DNA of 12,277 nucleotides from CAWACC01 sp964390695 (GCA_964390695.1 CAYMKI010000097.1:1-12277), one strand, 5' to 3'. Shown: positions 1 through 6,993, counted from the stretch's first letter. Numbers and translations are program-made. The notes: generated from the sequence alone by a model not told the origin.

Positions 1-10
1 TTGGTCCCTT

Positions 11-185
11 ATGCAAAAATACGAAACTGTGAGCCGGCTTTCATCTACCGAATTTTAGGAGATTAACAGGTGTTCAAAAAAAAATACTTTCATAGAGATG
101 GTCGCAATTGTTAAAAGAAGCTGCAAACAAAAAGACCTCTGGTAGAGGCAAACCATTTCATCTTTCAAAGGACGAGAACAATTGA
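11..185 (+). pseudogene. Relic of IS5-type transposase, N-terminal part
   Basis: Reading from ATG at 11 gives MQKYETVSRLSSTEF and then a stop at 56. Shifting by one base at 56 continues directly as RRLTGVQKKILS, an in-frame stop at 93, then RWSQLLKEAANKKTSGRGKP and FHLSKDENN, with a stop at 183. The pattern EFRRLTGV, a short helix ending LLKEA, then a basic GRGKP...LS segment matches the N-terminal DNA-binding region of IS5-superfamily transposases as I remember them. At least one frameshift and one internal stop show it is dead. The catalytic DDE part is absent: after 185 only a short spacer separates it from a terminal-repeat-like sequence, so an internal deletion is inferred. The family call rests on motif memory alone. 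Confidence 0.6.
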
Positions 186-256
186 TTGGTGTGGTATCGA
201 TGTTGATTAAGATGGCTCAAAAACAACGTTAATCCGGCAAGGGCAGGGATCAATGT

Positions 257-280
257 CAGGGGCAAGAAGATCAATTATGC
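257..280 (+). repeat. Terminal-repeat-like 24-mer, copy A
   Basis: This 24-base sequence ends in ATTATGC and contains GGGGCAAG. It matches two sequences near 8 kb: the plus strand at 8123-8146 (19 of 24 bases) and the reverse complement of 8005-8028 (20 of 24). Those two form the arms of an inverted-repeat element. Copy A lies just downstream of the transposase relic, in the orientation expected of an IS right end. I infer that the relic and the 8-kb element share terminal repeats. A weaker tandem sub-copy with the GATCAAT core precedes it at about 236-256. Confidence 0.55.
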
Positions 281-297
281 AGGATATGTAATTAACC

Positions 298-315
298 CCT
301 GAAGACCTCTTCAGG
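298..315. other. 8-bp inverted repeat downstream of nadK
   Basis: CCTGAAGA at 298-305 and TCTTCAGG at 308-315 are perfect reverse complements separated by two bases. The repeat lies 14 bases beyond the nadK stop, so on the minus strand it could form a 3' hairpin for the dxs-nadK transcript. The very short loop and the lack of a T-run make it a poor intrinsic terminator. It could equally be a protein-binding palindrome or insertion debris. Confidence 0.45.
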
Positions 316-328
316 CACGATATATGGG

Positions 329-1174
329 CTAGCTGGGTTTTAATTTACCAACCCAGCCAAGCTTGCGGCGCAAGGTAGAAAAATAATCATGATAGGGAAG
401 ATTCACCAAAGTAAAACACCTAGCCGCAATGCTGATGCGAAAGACCTCGCCGCTGGAAATATGGGATTCCGTAAATCCATCGTAGGTCACCTCTACAGGG
501 GCGTAATCGCTGATATACTGTATTTGAATTTCTTGCTGAGGCATAAGCACTATCGGCCTATTGGAAATAGTATGCGGACATATGGGTGTTATCACCAGCG
601 CCTTAAGCTCTGGCGTTAAAATCGGACCACCGGCAGCAAGGGAATAAGCTGTAGATCCACTGGGCGTAGACACGATGATGCCATCGGCCGAAAAAGTATT
701 CAAATAGCTTCCGTCCACATGAATGGCCAAATCAATCAGGCACGGGTTTTGTGCACGATGGATGACAAATTCATTGACCGCAAAAAATGATTCATTTTTG
801 TTGCCCTTGCCTTCCATCATCAATCTTTTGGAAAGCTTATAATTTCCATCGATTAAATCTTGCAAGCTGCTGAAGATGTCGTTTATGGGAATATCGGCCA
901 TAAATCCCAGACTGCCTAAGTTGATCCCCACCAAAGGTGCTTCGATTTGATGGTGGCGATGCACCAGCCGAAGCAAAGTCCCGTCTCCCCCCAACGAAAT
1001 GGCAAAATCGATAGATTTAGAATCTACGCTGGAAAGAGGCGGCGCACCTAGTTCTTGGCTCTCGCTGTCTTCTACCACTACATGCACGCCGCGGCTGTTT
1101 AAAAATTCCCTAATGCTTAAAGCTATCAGCTTAGACTGGCTTTTTAAAGTATTTGGAAAGAGAGCTATGATCAT
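329..1174 (-). CDS. nadK: NAD kinase
   Basis: NAD kinase phosphorylates NAD to NADP using ATP (or polyphosphate in some families) in the cytoplasm and supplies NADP for biosynthesis. The 281-residue length is normal for bacterial NadK. The family signature GGDGTLLR is at residues 62-69, the conserved Asn-Glu pair at 134-135 (AVNEF), and the glycine-rich GSTAYSLAAGGPI motif at 173-185. The start ATG overlaps the dxs stop in an ATGA arrangement (1171-1174). No Shine-Dalgarno is visible before it, so translation is probably coupled to dxs. It appears to be the last gene of the minus-strand cluster, since only insertion debris follows. No key motif is missing. Confidence 0.96.
   Translation of the reverse strand: MIIALFPNTLKSQSKLIALSIREFLNSRGVHVVVEDSESQELGAPPLSSVDSKSIDFAISLGGDGTLLRLVHRHHQIEAPLVGINLGSLGFMADIPINDIFSSLQDLIDGNYKLSKRLMMEGKGNKNESFFAVNEFVIHRAQNPCLIDLAIHVDGSYLNTFSADGIIVSTPSGSTAYSLAAGGPILTPELKALVITPICPHTISNRPIVLMPQQEIQIQYISDYAPVEVTYDGFTESHISSGEVFRISIAARCFTLVNLPYHDYFSTLRRKLGWVGKLKPS
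332..357 (-). terminator. Possible hairpin at the 3' end of nadK
   Basis: GCTGGGTT (332-339) and AACCCAGC (350-357) form a perfect 8-bp stem with a 10-base loop. The hairpin covers the last codons of nadK, with the stop at 329-331 just beyond it. No T-run follows on the minus strand, so it may slow RNA decay or help terminate rather than act as a classical rho-independent terminator. Confidence 0.3.
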
Positions 1175-3105
1175 ACAGGTTTTGCTTTTGGCTCTTTTAT
1201 GAAGTTCGATGGTTGAGCCCTCAAATCGTTAACACCAAAATGCTGCAGAATTTTATGGGCAATTTTTTCGGGCGTCAGGTTGAGCTCTTGCATAAGTTCT
1301 GCATGAGACCCCTGTTCAATAAAGGCTTCCGGCACTCCGAAGTTAAGCACCTGGACAGAGTTATATCCCAGGGTCATGAGGTTGTGGTTCAAGATGGATC
1401 CGAGGCCCGATTGCAATGAATGTTCTTCCAGCGTGACCACATATTTGTGGGTACTCAGTAAATTGATAATCAGCTCGGCATCCAAAGGCTTGACAAATAC
1501 AGGATCTACGACAGTGGCCTGAATGCCCTCATTTTGCAGCAACTCCCTCACCTTGAGAGCGGTGAAATTCATATGGCCCAGACTTAAGATGAGGAGATTT
1601 TCTCCTTGAGCCAAGATTTCCCCTTTACCCACCTCTCGATGTTGCAAAGGAAGGTCAGGATTGTCTGTCGTAAGATTAGGATAGCGTATGGCTGCCGGGC
1701 GGCCCCAAGAGAAGGCTGACTCTAACAATTCCTTTAACACCTGGCCATCACGCGGTTGGCAAATGATCATATTCGGCATCGCATTCAAGAAGGAGATATC
1801 GTAAATCCCATTATGTGTAGATCCATCCGGTCCGGCTATCCCTGCGCGGTCGATGGCAAATACCACTGGAAGCTCCTGCAAGCATATATCATGGAACACA
1901 TTGTCTAGGGCTCTTTGCAGGAATGTGGAATAGATGCTGCAAACTACTTTCATCTTCTTTCCGTAGGCGATCCCTCCGCAGAAAGTTACGCAATGGTTTT
2001 CGGCTATCCCAACATCCAGGCAGCGGTCGGGAAACTTCTTCATAAAGTCATCCAGGCATGAACCGCAAGACATCGCAGGAGTGACAACCACTAAGCTGGG
2101 ATCGTTCTCGGCCATTTTCAAAATATGGGAACCGAAGACTTTGGGAAACGTGGGTTTGACAACTGGCGTTGGAAGAAATTTACCGGTATCGCGATTGAAA
2201 GGTTTGGCGCCATGATAGGAGATCGGATTTTGTAGCGCTTCTTGCATGCCCTGCCCCTTATTCGTCAACAAATGCACCAAAACCGGCCATTGTGAATTTT
2301 TAAGGCCTTCAAAGACTTCGGTCATCTTTTTGATGTCATGTCCATCGATCGGACCTATATAAGACAGCCCAAAGTGTTCAAAGAAAGCTGCCGGGCTGAA
2401 AAGGTTTTTAATCGATTCCGAAATCTTATGTCCCTGCTTGGTCAGCATCGATCCTAAACTGGGAATTTTAGAAAATAGCGTGTCGACTTCCTGATGGAAT
2501 TTATGCGTGGTGGGATTGCTGAGCATGCGGCTGAGGATGCGTGTAATCGCTCCAATATTTTGAGAAATGGACATGGCATTGTCGTTGAGGATAACAATCA
2601 GTCCCTTCATGTCGCGCGAAATATTATTTAAGGCCTCAAGCGACATGCCGCAAGTCAGAGTGGCATCTCCAATGATAGGGATGATATGCTCATCGCGTTT
2701 CGCTAAATCGCGATTTTTTAAAACCCCCAAAGACAGCGACAAAGCCGTACCCGCATGACCGGCATAAAAATGGTCGTAGGGAGATTCTTTAGGATGGCTG
2801 AAGCCGCACAACCCTTTATATTGCCTAATGGTGTTAAAGTGCGGATTTCTACCTGTCAAAAGCTTGTGCGTATAGCTTTGATGGCTTACATCCCATATCA
2901 ATTTGTCAGCAGGTGCATTAAAGCACTTATGCAAGGCTATAGTAAATTCTATTGAACCGAGGTTTGAGGCCAGGTGGCCGCCGTTTACAGACATCACCTC
3001 AATAATTCTTTGGCGTATTTCAGCTGCCAGTTTGTTCAACATGTCATAGGAAAAATCTTTAATATCTTCCGGGCTGTTGATTTTATTTAGAAGGGTATAG
3101 TCCAT
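1171..3105 (-). CDS. dxs: 1-deoxy-D-xylulose-5-phosphate synthase
   Basis: Dxs condenses pyruvate and glyceraldehyde 3-phosphate with thiamine diphosphate to give DXP, the first step of the MEP isoprenoid pathway. The protein has 644 residues, close to the usual 620-640. The N-terminal cofactor domain shows NGGHLASNLG (His44), DVSHQ (His75) and GDAT...NDN (Asp147, Asn176). The transketolase pyrimidine domain shows AEN (Glu369, the expected catalytic acid), IYSTFLQRA (391-399), DRAGI (419-423) and His431. A transketolase C-terminal domain follows from about 495. The usual GDG of the cofactor motif is GDA here. The start is supported by AGGGA at 3112-3116, six bases upstream. It is preceded by a structured 231-base gap after xseB and shares a 4-base overlap with nadK. 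The last 15 or so residues are basic and not conserved. Confidence 0.97.
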   Translation of the reverse strand: MDYTLLNKINSPEDIKDFSYDMLNKLAAEIRQRIIEVMSVNGGHLASNLGSIEFTIALHKCFNAPADKLIWDVSHQSYTHKLLTGRNPHFNTIRQYKGLCGFSHPKESPYDHFYAGHAGTALSLSLGVLKNRDLAKRDEHIIPIIGDATLTCGMSLEALNNISRDMKGLIVILNDNAMSISQNIGAITRILSRMLSNPTTHKFHQEVDTLFSKIPSLGSMLTKQGHKISESIKNLFSPAAFFEHFGLSYIGPIDGHDIKKMTEVFEGLKNSQWPVLVHLLTNKGQGMQEALQNPISYHGAKPFNRDTGKFLPTPVVKPTFPKVFGSHILKMAENDPSLVVVTPAMSCGSCLDDFMKKFPDRCLDVGIAENHCVTFCGGIAYGKKMKVVCSIYSTFLQRALDNVFHDICLQELPVVFAIDRAGIAGPDGSTHNGIYDISFLNAMPNMIICQPRDGQVLKELLESAFSWGRPAAIRYPNLTTDNPDLPLQHREVGKGEILAQGENLLILSLGHMNFTALKVRELLQNEGIQATVVDPVFVKPLDAELIINLLSTHKYVVTLEEHSLQSGLGSILNHNLMTLGYNSVQVLNFGVPEAFIEQGSHAELMQELNLTPEKIAHKILQHFGVNDLRAQPSNFIKEPKAKPV

Positions 3106-3121
3106 GTCTCTTCCCTAAATC

Positions 3122-3177
3122 TTTAGAAGCTTCACTGCCCTTACAAATCTTGCATCAGTGACGTAAAAGCTTCTAAA
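3122..3177. promoter_or_regulatory. Long inverted repeat in the dxs leader
   Basis: TTTAGAAGCTT (3122-3132) and AAGCTTCTAAA (3167-3177) are perfect 11-base reverse complements. Directly inside the left arm, CACTG (3133-3137) can pair with CAGTG (3156-3160), with the right-hand side bulged by six bases. In dxs mRNA the hairpin would end five bases upstream of the Shine-Dalgarno. It could be an operator, a translational control hairpin or a processing site. No T-run makes it a terminator. I did not recognise any known riboswitch class. Confidence 0.5.
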
Positions 3178-3231
3178 ACGTTAATATTATCGGCCTTTCT
3201 ACAGTAATTCCCGCTCAATCATTTTTTTCCC

Positions 3232-3266
3232 AGGAGCGCGTTGCCCCTTCGGGGCTGCATTCTCCT
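3232..3266. other. GC-rich compound stem-loop between xseB and dxs
   Basis: The outer arms AGGAG (3232-3236) and CTCCT (3262-3266) enclose the strong inner hairpin GCCCC-TTC-GGGGC (3243-3255). A short middle helix (3238-3240 with 3256-3258) pairs better in plus-strand RNA because it uses a G-U pair. A run of seven T residues precedes it on the plus strand (A residues follow it on the minus strand), so it does not look like a terminator for xseB. CGCTC (3212-3216) can alternatively pair with GAGCG (3234-3238). This may be a structured leader or a small RNA. The function is unknown. Confidence 0.4.
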
Positions 3267-3310
3267 AGTCTACCTTCTTTCACACTATTCTGGGGCTCGT
3301 TCAATTTTAG

Positions 3311-3335
3311 TGGGAATGCTGACCTTTCATCCCCA
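3311..3335 (-). other. Hairpin immediately after xseB
   Basis: On the minus strand TGGGGATG and CATTCCCA form an 8-bp stem (one G-U pair) with a 9-base loop, starting just past the xseB stop. No T-run follows. It may stabilise the xseA-xseB mRNA 3' end or act as a weak attenuator between xseB and dxs. Confidence 0.35.
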
Positions 3336-3336
3336 T

Positions 3337-3630
3337 CTATTTTGATGACGGGGTAAAATCTTCACTTTGAGGTTTTTGATCTGTGCCTAAAACCAGATCT
3401 CCTGTATTTCGGTTTTTGATCAATATTTCAATTTTTCTTTCTGCATCATTTAACCGCTTTGTACAGTGGGTAATCAACCTATCCGCTTCTTCGTAAAGAT
3501 GTAAAGATTCATCGAGACTGATAGAACTAGAATTCAGCTTTTCTAATATCTCTTCTAAGCGAGCAAAGCAAGCTTCATATGTCATTTCAGAAATAGGGGG
3601 TGTTTCCTTTGGGCTTTTATTCACGGGCAA
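3337..3630 (-). CDS. xseB: Exodeoxyribonuclease VII small subunit
   Basis: XseB is the small helical subunit that assembles on XseA to form exonuclease VII, which degrades single-stranded DNA from both ends. The family core is clear from residue 18 to about 73: YEACFARLEEILEKLNSSS, then SLDESLHLYEEADRLI, then LNDAERKIEIL. The 97-residue form starts at TTG (3628-3630), with an AAGAGA-like Shine-Dalgarno about seven bases upstream inside the xseA coding region. Alternatives are GTG at 3622-3624, which gives 95 residues, and ATG at 3583-3585, which gives 82 residues just before the core but has no convincing ribosome site. The 14-base overlap with xseA suggests coupled translation and fits a subunit pair. 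The C-terminal tail after about residue 76 is polar and variable. Confidence 0.92.
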   Translation of the reverse strand: MPVNKSPKETPPISEMTYEACFARLEEILEKLNSSSISLDESLHLYEEADRLITHCTKRLNDAERKIEILIKNRNTGDLVLGTDQKPQSEDFTPSSK

Positions 3631-5110
3631 AAATCTCTTTGACTATTGATAAAATTTCACCGTCGGACAAAAGCAGGCGAATTTCCTGATTTTGCTCGAG
3701 AGCGTGTATTGATGATATAACCGATCGATCTTTTTCTGCAAACAGAATAGCATATCCTTTTGATAATAGGGGCTTTGGATTTATCGATTGCAACGAATCC
3801 GATAATTTTTTCAAGCGTTCCTGATGCAGCGATAGACACCTCAAAAACAGTTGGTCTAAAAGCCGATATCTCTGCAAAGGCTGCAATAACCTTTGTTTCA
3901 TGCCTATATATTTTTCCCACTCTTGTTGCAGTTTGACTTCCGCCTGCTGGTTTTGTTTTTTGGCTGCTGTGATTTTGCTAATCAGGGCTTGCCGGATGGC
4001 CTTGTCAAAATAGTCTATCTTCTGCCTAAAATTTCTGAGCTGATTCACAGGCTTGAGGGACAAAAGCACCCTCTTTTGAGCTTCCAGAAGTGATTTGCAG
4101 GATGAAATGCGCTGCTCCATGGACCTATCAATATCTTCACGATAATCATCCACTTTCTGCAACCAGGGGCCCAACAGTCCATAAGGTGAGCAAAAAATCG
4201 GATGTTTTTTTATACCCTCCAAACGGCGCTTATCTTGACGGATCAGCTGGGTGAGCGTTTGCTGCATGCGTTTGCGCATTTGCGCCAATGACTCCAGCTG
4301 CTGCGCTTTTTCAGCAATCACAATTTCTGCTGCCGCAGAAGGAGTGGGTGCGCGCACATCCGCCACATAGTCGGCAATGCAATGATCGGTCTCGTGCCCT
4401 ACCGCCGATATGGTAGGGATGCGGCTATGATAAAGAGCATCGGCCACAACTTCCTCATTGAAAGCCCATAAATCCTCCAGGCTGCCGCCTCCCCGACCCA
4501 CAATAATCACGTCAGCTAGATCATAGGCGTTGAACTGCTGTATGGCTTGGGCAATTTCCTTGGCAGCACCTTCGCCTTGCACCTTTACCGGATTCAAGAT
4601 GAGATGAAATCCATAAAAGCGGCGAGTCAAAATGTTTAAAATATCTTGGATAGCAGCTCCCGTGGGGCTAGTGACAACGCCAATGCGGCGGGGCAGTTTG
4701 GGCAAAGGACGCTTGCGCTCCTTCTTGAAATACCCTTTCTTGAGCAAAGCCTGCTTAAGCTCTTCCAGCTTTTGCAGCAGCTCTCCCACTCCCACAGGGC
4801 GTAATTCGCGAATCAGCAATTGATAGTTGCCTTTGGGAGGATACACTTGAATCTCCCCGCAGGCCACCACCTGGGTGCCGTCTTTGGGAATTCCTTTAAG
4901 CTTTGAAGCTTCAGAACGATACATCACCGCTGTAATCTGTGCATTTGCGTCTTTCAACGAAAGGTAGAAATGGCCTGACGTATGCAGCTTGCTGTTGCTA
5001 ACCTCTCCCTGAAGCCATACCAAGGGAAATTTTGCCTCCAGACAAGCTTTAATTGCCGCCGTGAGTTGCGTGACACTTAAAATAGGCGTATTTTGCGCGG
5101 GTTGGCCCAT
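3617..5110 (-). CDS. xseA: Exodeoxyribonuclease VII large subunit
   Basis: XseA is the catalytic subunit of exonuclease VII, which trims single-stranded DNA in repair. The 497-residue product has the family layout. An N-terminal OB-fold occupies about 10-105 (VWLQGEVSNSKLHTSGHFYL at 31-50). The catalytic domain follows with GVVTSPTGAAIQDI (144-157), RGGGSLEDLWAFNEE (206-220), GHETD (238-242) and RAPTPSAAAE (253-262). A long Lys/Gln/Leu-rich helical region from about 265 to 440 is expected to bind XseB, and a C-terminal segment contains the conserved LSKGYAIL-type turn near 453-460. The start at ATG 5108-5110 gives the canonical N-terminus, but no clear Shine-Dalgarno precedes it and I found no convincing promoter in 5111-5252. 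It heads the minus-strand cluster and diverges from the F-box gene. Confidence 0.97.
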   Translation of the reverse strand: MGQPAQNTPILSVTQLTAAIKACLEAKFPLVWLQGEVSNSKLHTSGHFYLSLKDANAQITAVMYRSEASKLKGIPKDGTQVVACGEIQVYPPKGNYQLLIRELRPVGVGELLQKLEELKQALLKKGYFKKERKRPLPKLPRRIGVVTSPTGAAIQDILNILTRRFYGFHLILNPVKVQGEGAAKEIAQAIQQFNAYDLADVIIVGRGGGSLEDLWAFNEEVVADALYHSRIPTISAVGHETDHCIADYVADVRAPTPSAAAEIVIAEKAQQLESLAQMRKRMQQTLTQLIRQDKRRLEGIKKHPIFCSPYGLLGPWLQKVDDYREDIDRSMEQRISSCKSLLEAQKRVLLSLKPVNQLRNFRQKIDYFDKAIRQALISKITAAKKQNQQAEVKLQQEWEKYIGMKQRLLQPLQRYRLLDQLFLRCLSLHQERLKKLSDSLQSINPKPLLSKGYAILFAEKDRSVISSIHALEQNQEIRLLLSDGEILSIVKEIFARE

Positions 5111-5252
5111 ATCATAGGTTTTATTTAAACATTGAAAATATTTACATCATCTATAAAATAGTCTAGTCGAGATCTGAATTAAATTTAATCAGTTTTTTGA
5201 AAAAATATTCTTAAACATGTTATGTCATTAACCTTCAAACAAGGTACCCTTT

Positions 5253-6155
5253 ATGAAACGCCTTCATTCCGGAGATTCCAACTTAGATCCTTATCACACC
5301 AGAAATTCCTCCTCTCAAAAAAAACAAGCAGCCCTTCCATCTCAACGTACTGGACCTGACTTAGTTATTAGCATCCCCTTTGAGGTCATAAGCCTAATCT
5401 TTACCCATCTACCAGTGAATAAACTAAATAGCATAGCTACTGTATGCAAGCATTGGCACACGGTAACATTGTCCGAAACTTTCGGCGCGCAATTGCTTCT
5501 GAAAGCCGGAATACCCTCGAAACCAGGTCAAAGCTGTTTAAAAACTTATCAACTATGGCTAAAAAATATCACCTATATCCTACTCGACTGTTCTGAATCT
5601 ATGGACACCTCTCATTTTTCTCCCAAAGCCATTGAATTAGTGAAAAAATTAGCCCAAGAGGTCTTCGAAAAACAATGGGTCTGCGGCGTCAGATTGGGCA
5701 TCTTTAGCGACACCTACAAAATAAAAACTTTCTACAGCAAAAAGGCTCTGAATAGGCATTTAGAAAGACTGAAACACTATATTAAAGAAAATAATATACG
5801 TACCAATAATACCAATGTTATTCCCTTGTTAGACCACTGCTATGAGTTTAAAAAAAATCCAACAGGGTCAAACAAGGTACCCGAATCTGAGGTTTTCATG
5901 CACCTGATCTCGGACTGCGGAGTCCACCATCCAGTTGAGGTAAACGCCTGGATAGAAAAAAAGCTAAAGGTCAAGCCTACCCCGGCGTTCACCTTCCATA
6001 TATACTGGCTGAAAGATAAACACAGCTTTCCCAATGTCTTTACGAAAAAAATGCAGGAGTTGCAGAAAGCGCAAAAGGAGGGCGACTTATTTAAAATCTA
6101 CATGCATGAAACCCTGGTCACTAAAGAAAAACCTCTTGAATTTCATTATTTATAA
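5253..6155 (+). CDS. F-box and von Willebrand A-like protein, putative effector
   Basis: Residues 38-86 read as a eukaryote-type F-box: LVISIPFEVISLIFTHLP, then VNKLNSIATVCKHWHTV, with the usual hydrophobic spacing and the V-C-K-x-W signature. F-boxes recruit Skp1 and so link a protein to SCF ubiquitin ligases, which bacteria lack. From about 105 a vWA-like fold begins: YILLDCSESM (108-117) supplies a metal-site DxSxS motif (Asp112, Ser114, Ser116). Candidate further ligands are Thr187 and Asp221, the latter in a strand-like HLISDCG segment. The N-terminal 35 residues are polar and Ser-rich, with no Sec signal or membrane segment. I infer a secreted adaptor acting in the host cell: vWA binds a target and the F-box brings the ubiquitin machinery. 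AAGGT at 5241-5245, seven bases before ATG, supports the start. The gene looks AT-richer than its neighbours. The exact partners cannot be told from sequence. Confidence 0.8.
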   Translation: MKRLHSGDSNLDPYHTRNSSSQKKQAALPSQRTGPDLVISIPFEVISLIFTHLPVNKLNSIATVCKHWHTVTLSETFGAQLLLKAGIPSKPGQSCLKTYQLWLKNITYILLDCSESMDTSHFSPKAIELVKKLAQEVFEKQWVCGVRLGIFSDTYKIKTFYSKKALNRHLERLKHYIKENNIRTNNTNVIPLLDHCYEFKKNPTGSNKVPESEVFMHLISDCGVHHPVEVNAWIEKKLKVKPTPAFTFHIYWLKDKHSFPNVFTKKMQELQKAQKEGDLFKIYMHETLVTKEKPLEFHYL

Positions 6156-6188
6156 AAGGTATGATTAAAGGCGAGTTTATATATAGGG

Positions 6189-6209
6189 ATCCATATCGAA
6201 CATATGGAT
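6189..6209 (+). promoter_or_regulatory. Inverted repeat over the tpiA ribosome-binding region
   Basis: ATCCATAT (6189-6196), a 5-base loop CGAAC, and ATATGGAT (6202-6209) form a perfect 8-bp inverted repeat ending seven bases before the tpiA ATG. The right arm contains GGA, the only Shine-Dalgarno-like bases there, so a hairpin would hide the ribosome site. A DNA-binding dyad is the alternative. Confidence 0.45.
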
Positions 6210-6216
6210 AATAAAG

Positions 6217-6990
6217 ATGGTGTCCAAATCTCGCAGACCTTTGATCGTTGCCAATTGGAAAATGCATAAAACGCTTGCGGAAGCAGCGCAATTTATTGCC
6301 AACTTAGCTCCGCGCGTAGCTGACTCACAGGCTGATATTTTTATCGCGGCCCCCTATACGCTTTTGCACGCGGTAGCTCAGAGCTGCCGCGCCACCCAAA
6401 TCACGCCCGGTGCGCAAAACATGAATGAACATGACGAAGGCCCTTTCACCGGCGAGATTTCCGGCCGCATGCTTGTCGACGCGGGGGCTAAATTTGTCCT
6501 CTTGGGACACTCGGAACGCAGAACGCGATACCACGAAAGCAACGAGTTAATCCAAAAAAAAATCAGAAAAGCTTTAGAGATGCAACTGAAGCCGATACTC
6601 TGCATCGGAGAAACAGCAGAAGAAAGACAAGAAGGAAAGACATACCCTATTTTGACCGATCAACTTCGCAAGGGCTTCGAGCATTTACCGCCCAATGCAG
6701 CAGATCATTTAATGCTAGCTTATGAACCTGTATGGGCCATAGGCACTAGCTTGACAGCTTCGCCTGAAGCCGCCCAAGAAGTACACGCCTTTTGCCGCGA
6801 ATTCTTGGCGCAACAGTTTGGGGAGAAAGCCTGTCAAAAAATGCGAATTTTATATGGAGGCTCTGTCAAAGCAGATAATGCAGCTCAGCTGATGGAAAAA
6901 CAGGATATTGATGGCTTATTGGTGGGCAACGCATCTCTTTCAGTAGAGGCTTTCGAACAAATTGTAAATAACTCAAACGTAGGAAACTAA
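6217..6990 (+). CDS. tpiA: Triosephosphate isomerase
   Basis: Triosephosphate isomerase interconverts dihydroxyacetone phosphate and glyceraldehyde 3-phosphate in glycolysis; the latter is also a substrate of Dxs encoded nearby. The 257 residues span the whole TIM barrel. Active-site residues are Asn13 and Lys15 (ANWKMHK), His98 (LGHSERR) and catalytic Glu170 (AYEPVWAIGT). Phosphate-binding GGSVK is at 214-218 and DGLLVGNAS at 232-240. The mobile loop 6 reads AIGTSLTAS instead of the common AIGTGKTAT, so the Gly-Lys pair is Ser-Leu; loop variants are known in the family and activity is still expected. The ATG at 6217 is preceded only by a weak GGA inside an inverted repeat. The stop lies three bases before secG, so the two genes are probably one operon. 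No promoter with a good -35 is visible in the 61-base gap after the F-box gene. Confidence 0.97.
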   Translation: MVSKSRRPLIVANWKMHKTLAEAAQFIANLAPRVADSQADIFIAAPYTLLHAVAQSCRATQITPGAQNMNEHDEGPFTGEISGRMLVDAGAKFVLLGHSERRTRYHESNELIQKKIRKALEMQLKPILCIGETAEERQEGKTYPILTDQLRKGFEHLPPNAADHLMLAYEPVWAIGTSLTASPEAAQEVHAFCREFLAQQFGEKACQKMRILYGGSVKADNAAQLMEKQDIDGLLVGNASLSVEAFEQIVNNSNVGN

Positions 6991-6993
6991 CAG

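Noticed and set aside
186..286. Open stretch reading ...DGSKTTLIRQGQG... after the transposase relic
   Set aside because: It is short, lacks a start and overlaps the terminal-repeat-like sequence. It matches no family I can name.
389..619. Plus-strand open frames antisense to nadK and dxs
   Set aside because: These are shadows of strongly conserved minus-strand genes, with no ribosome site or recognisable product.
3106..3336. Thiamine diphosphate riboswitch upstream of dxs
   Set aside because: Dxs uses this cofactor, so I looked for the THI-box core elements, but they are not present on the minus strand.
3657..3920. 87-codon minus-strand frame within xseA
   Set aside because: It is an alternative frame of the xseA C-terminal region with no family features.
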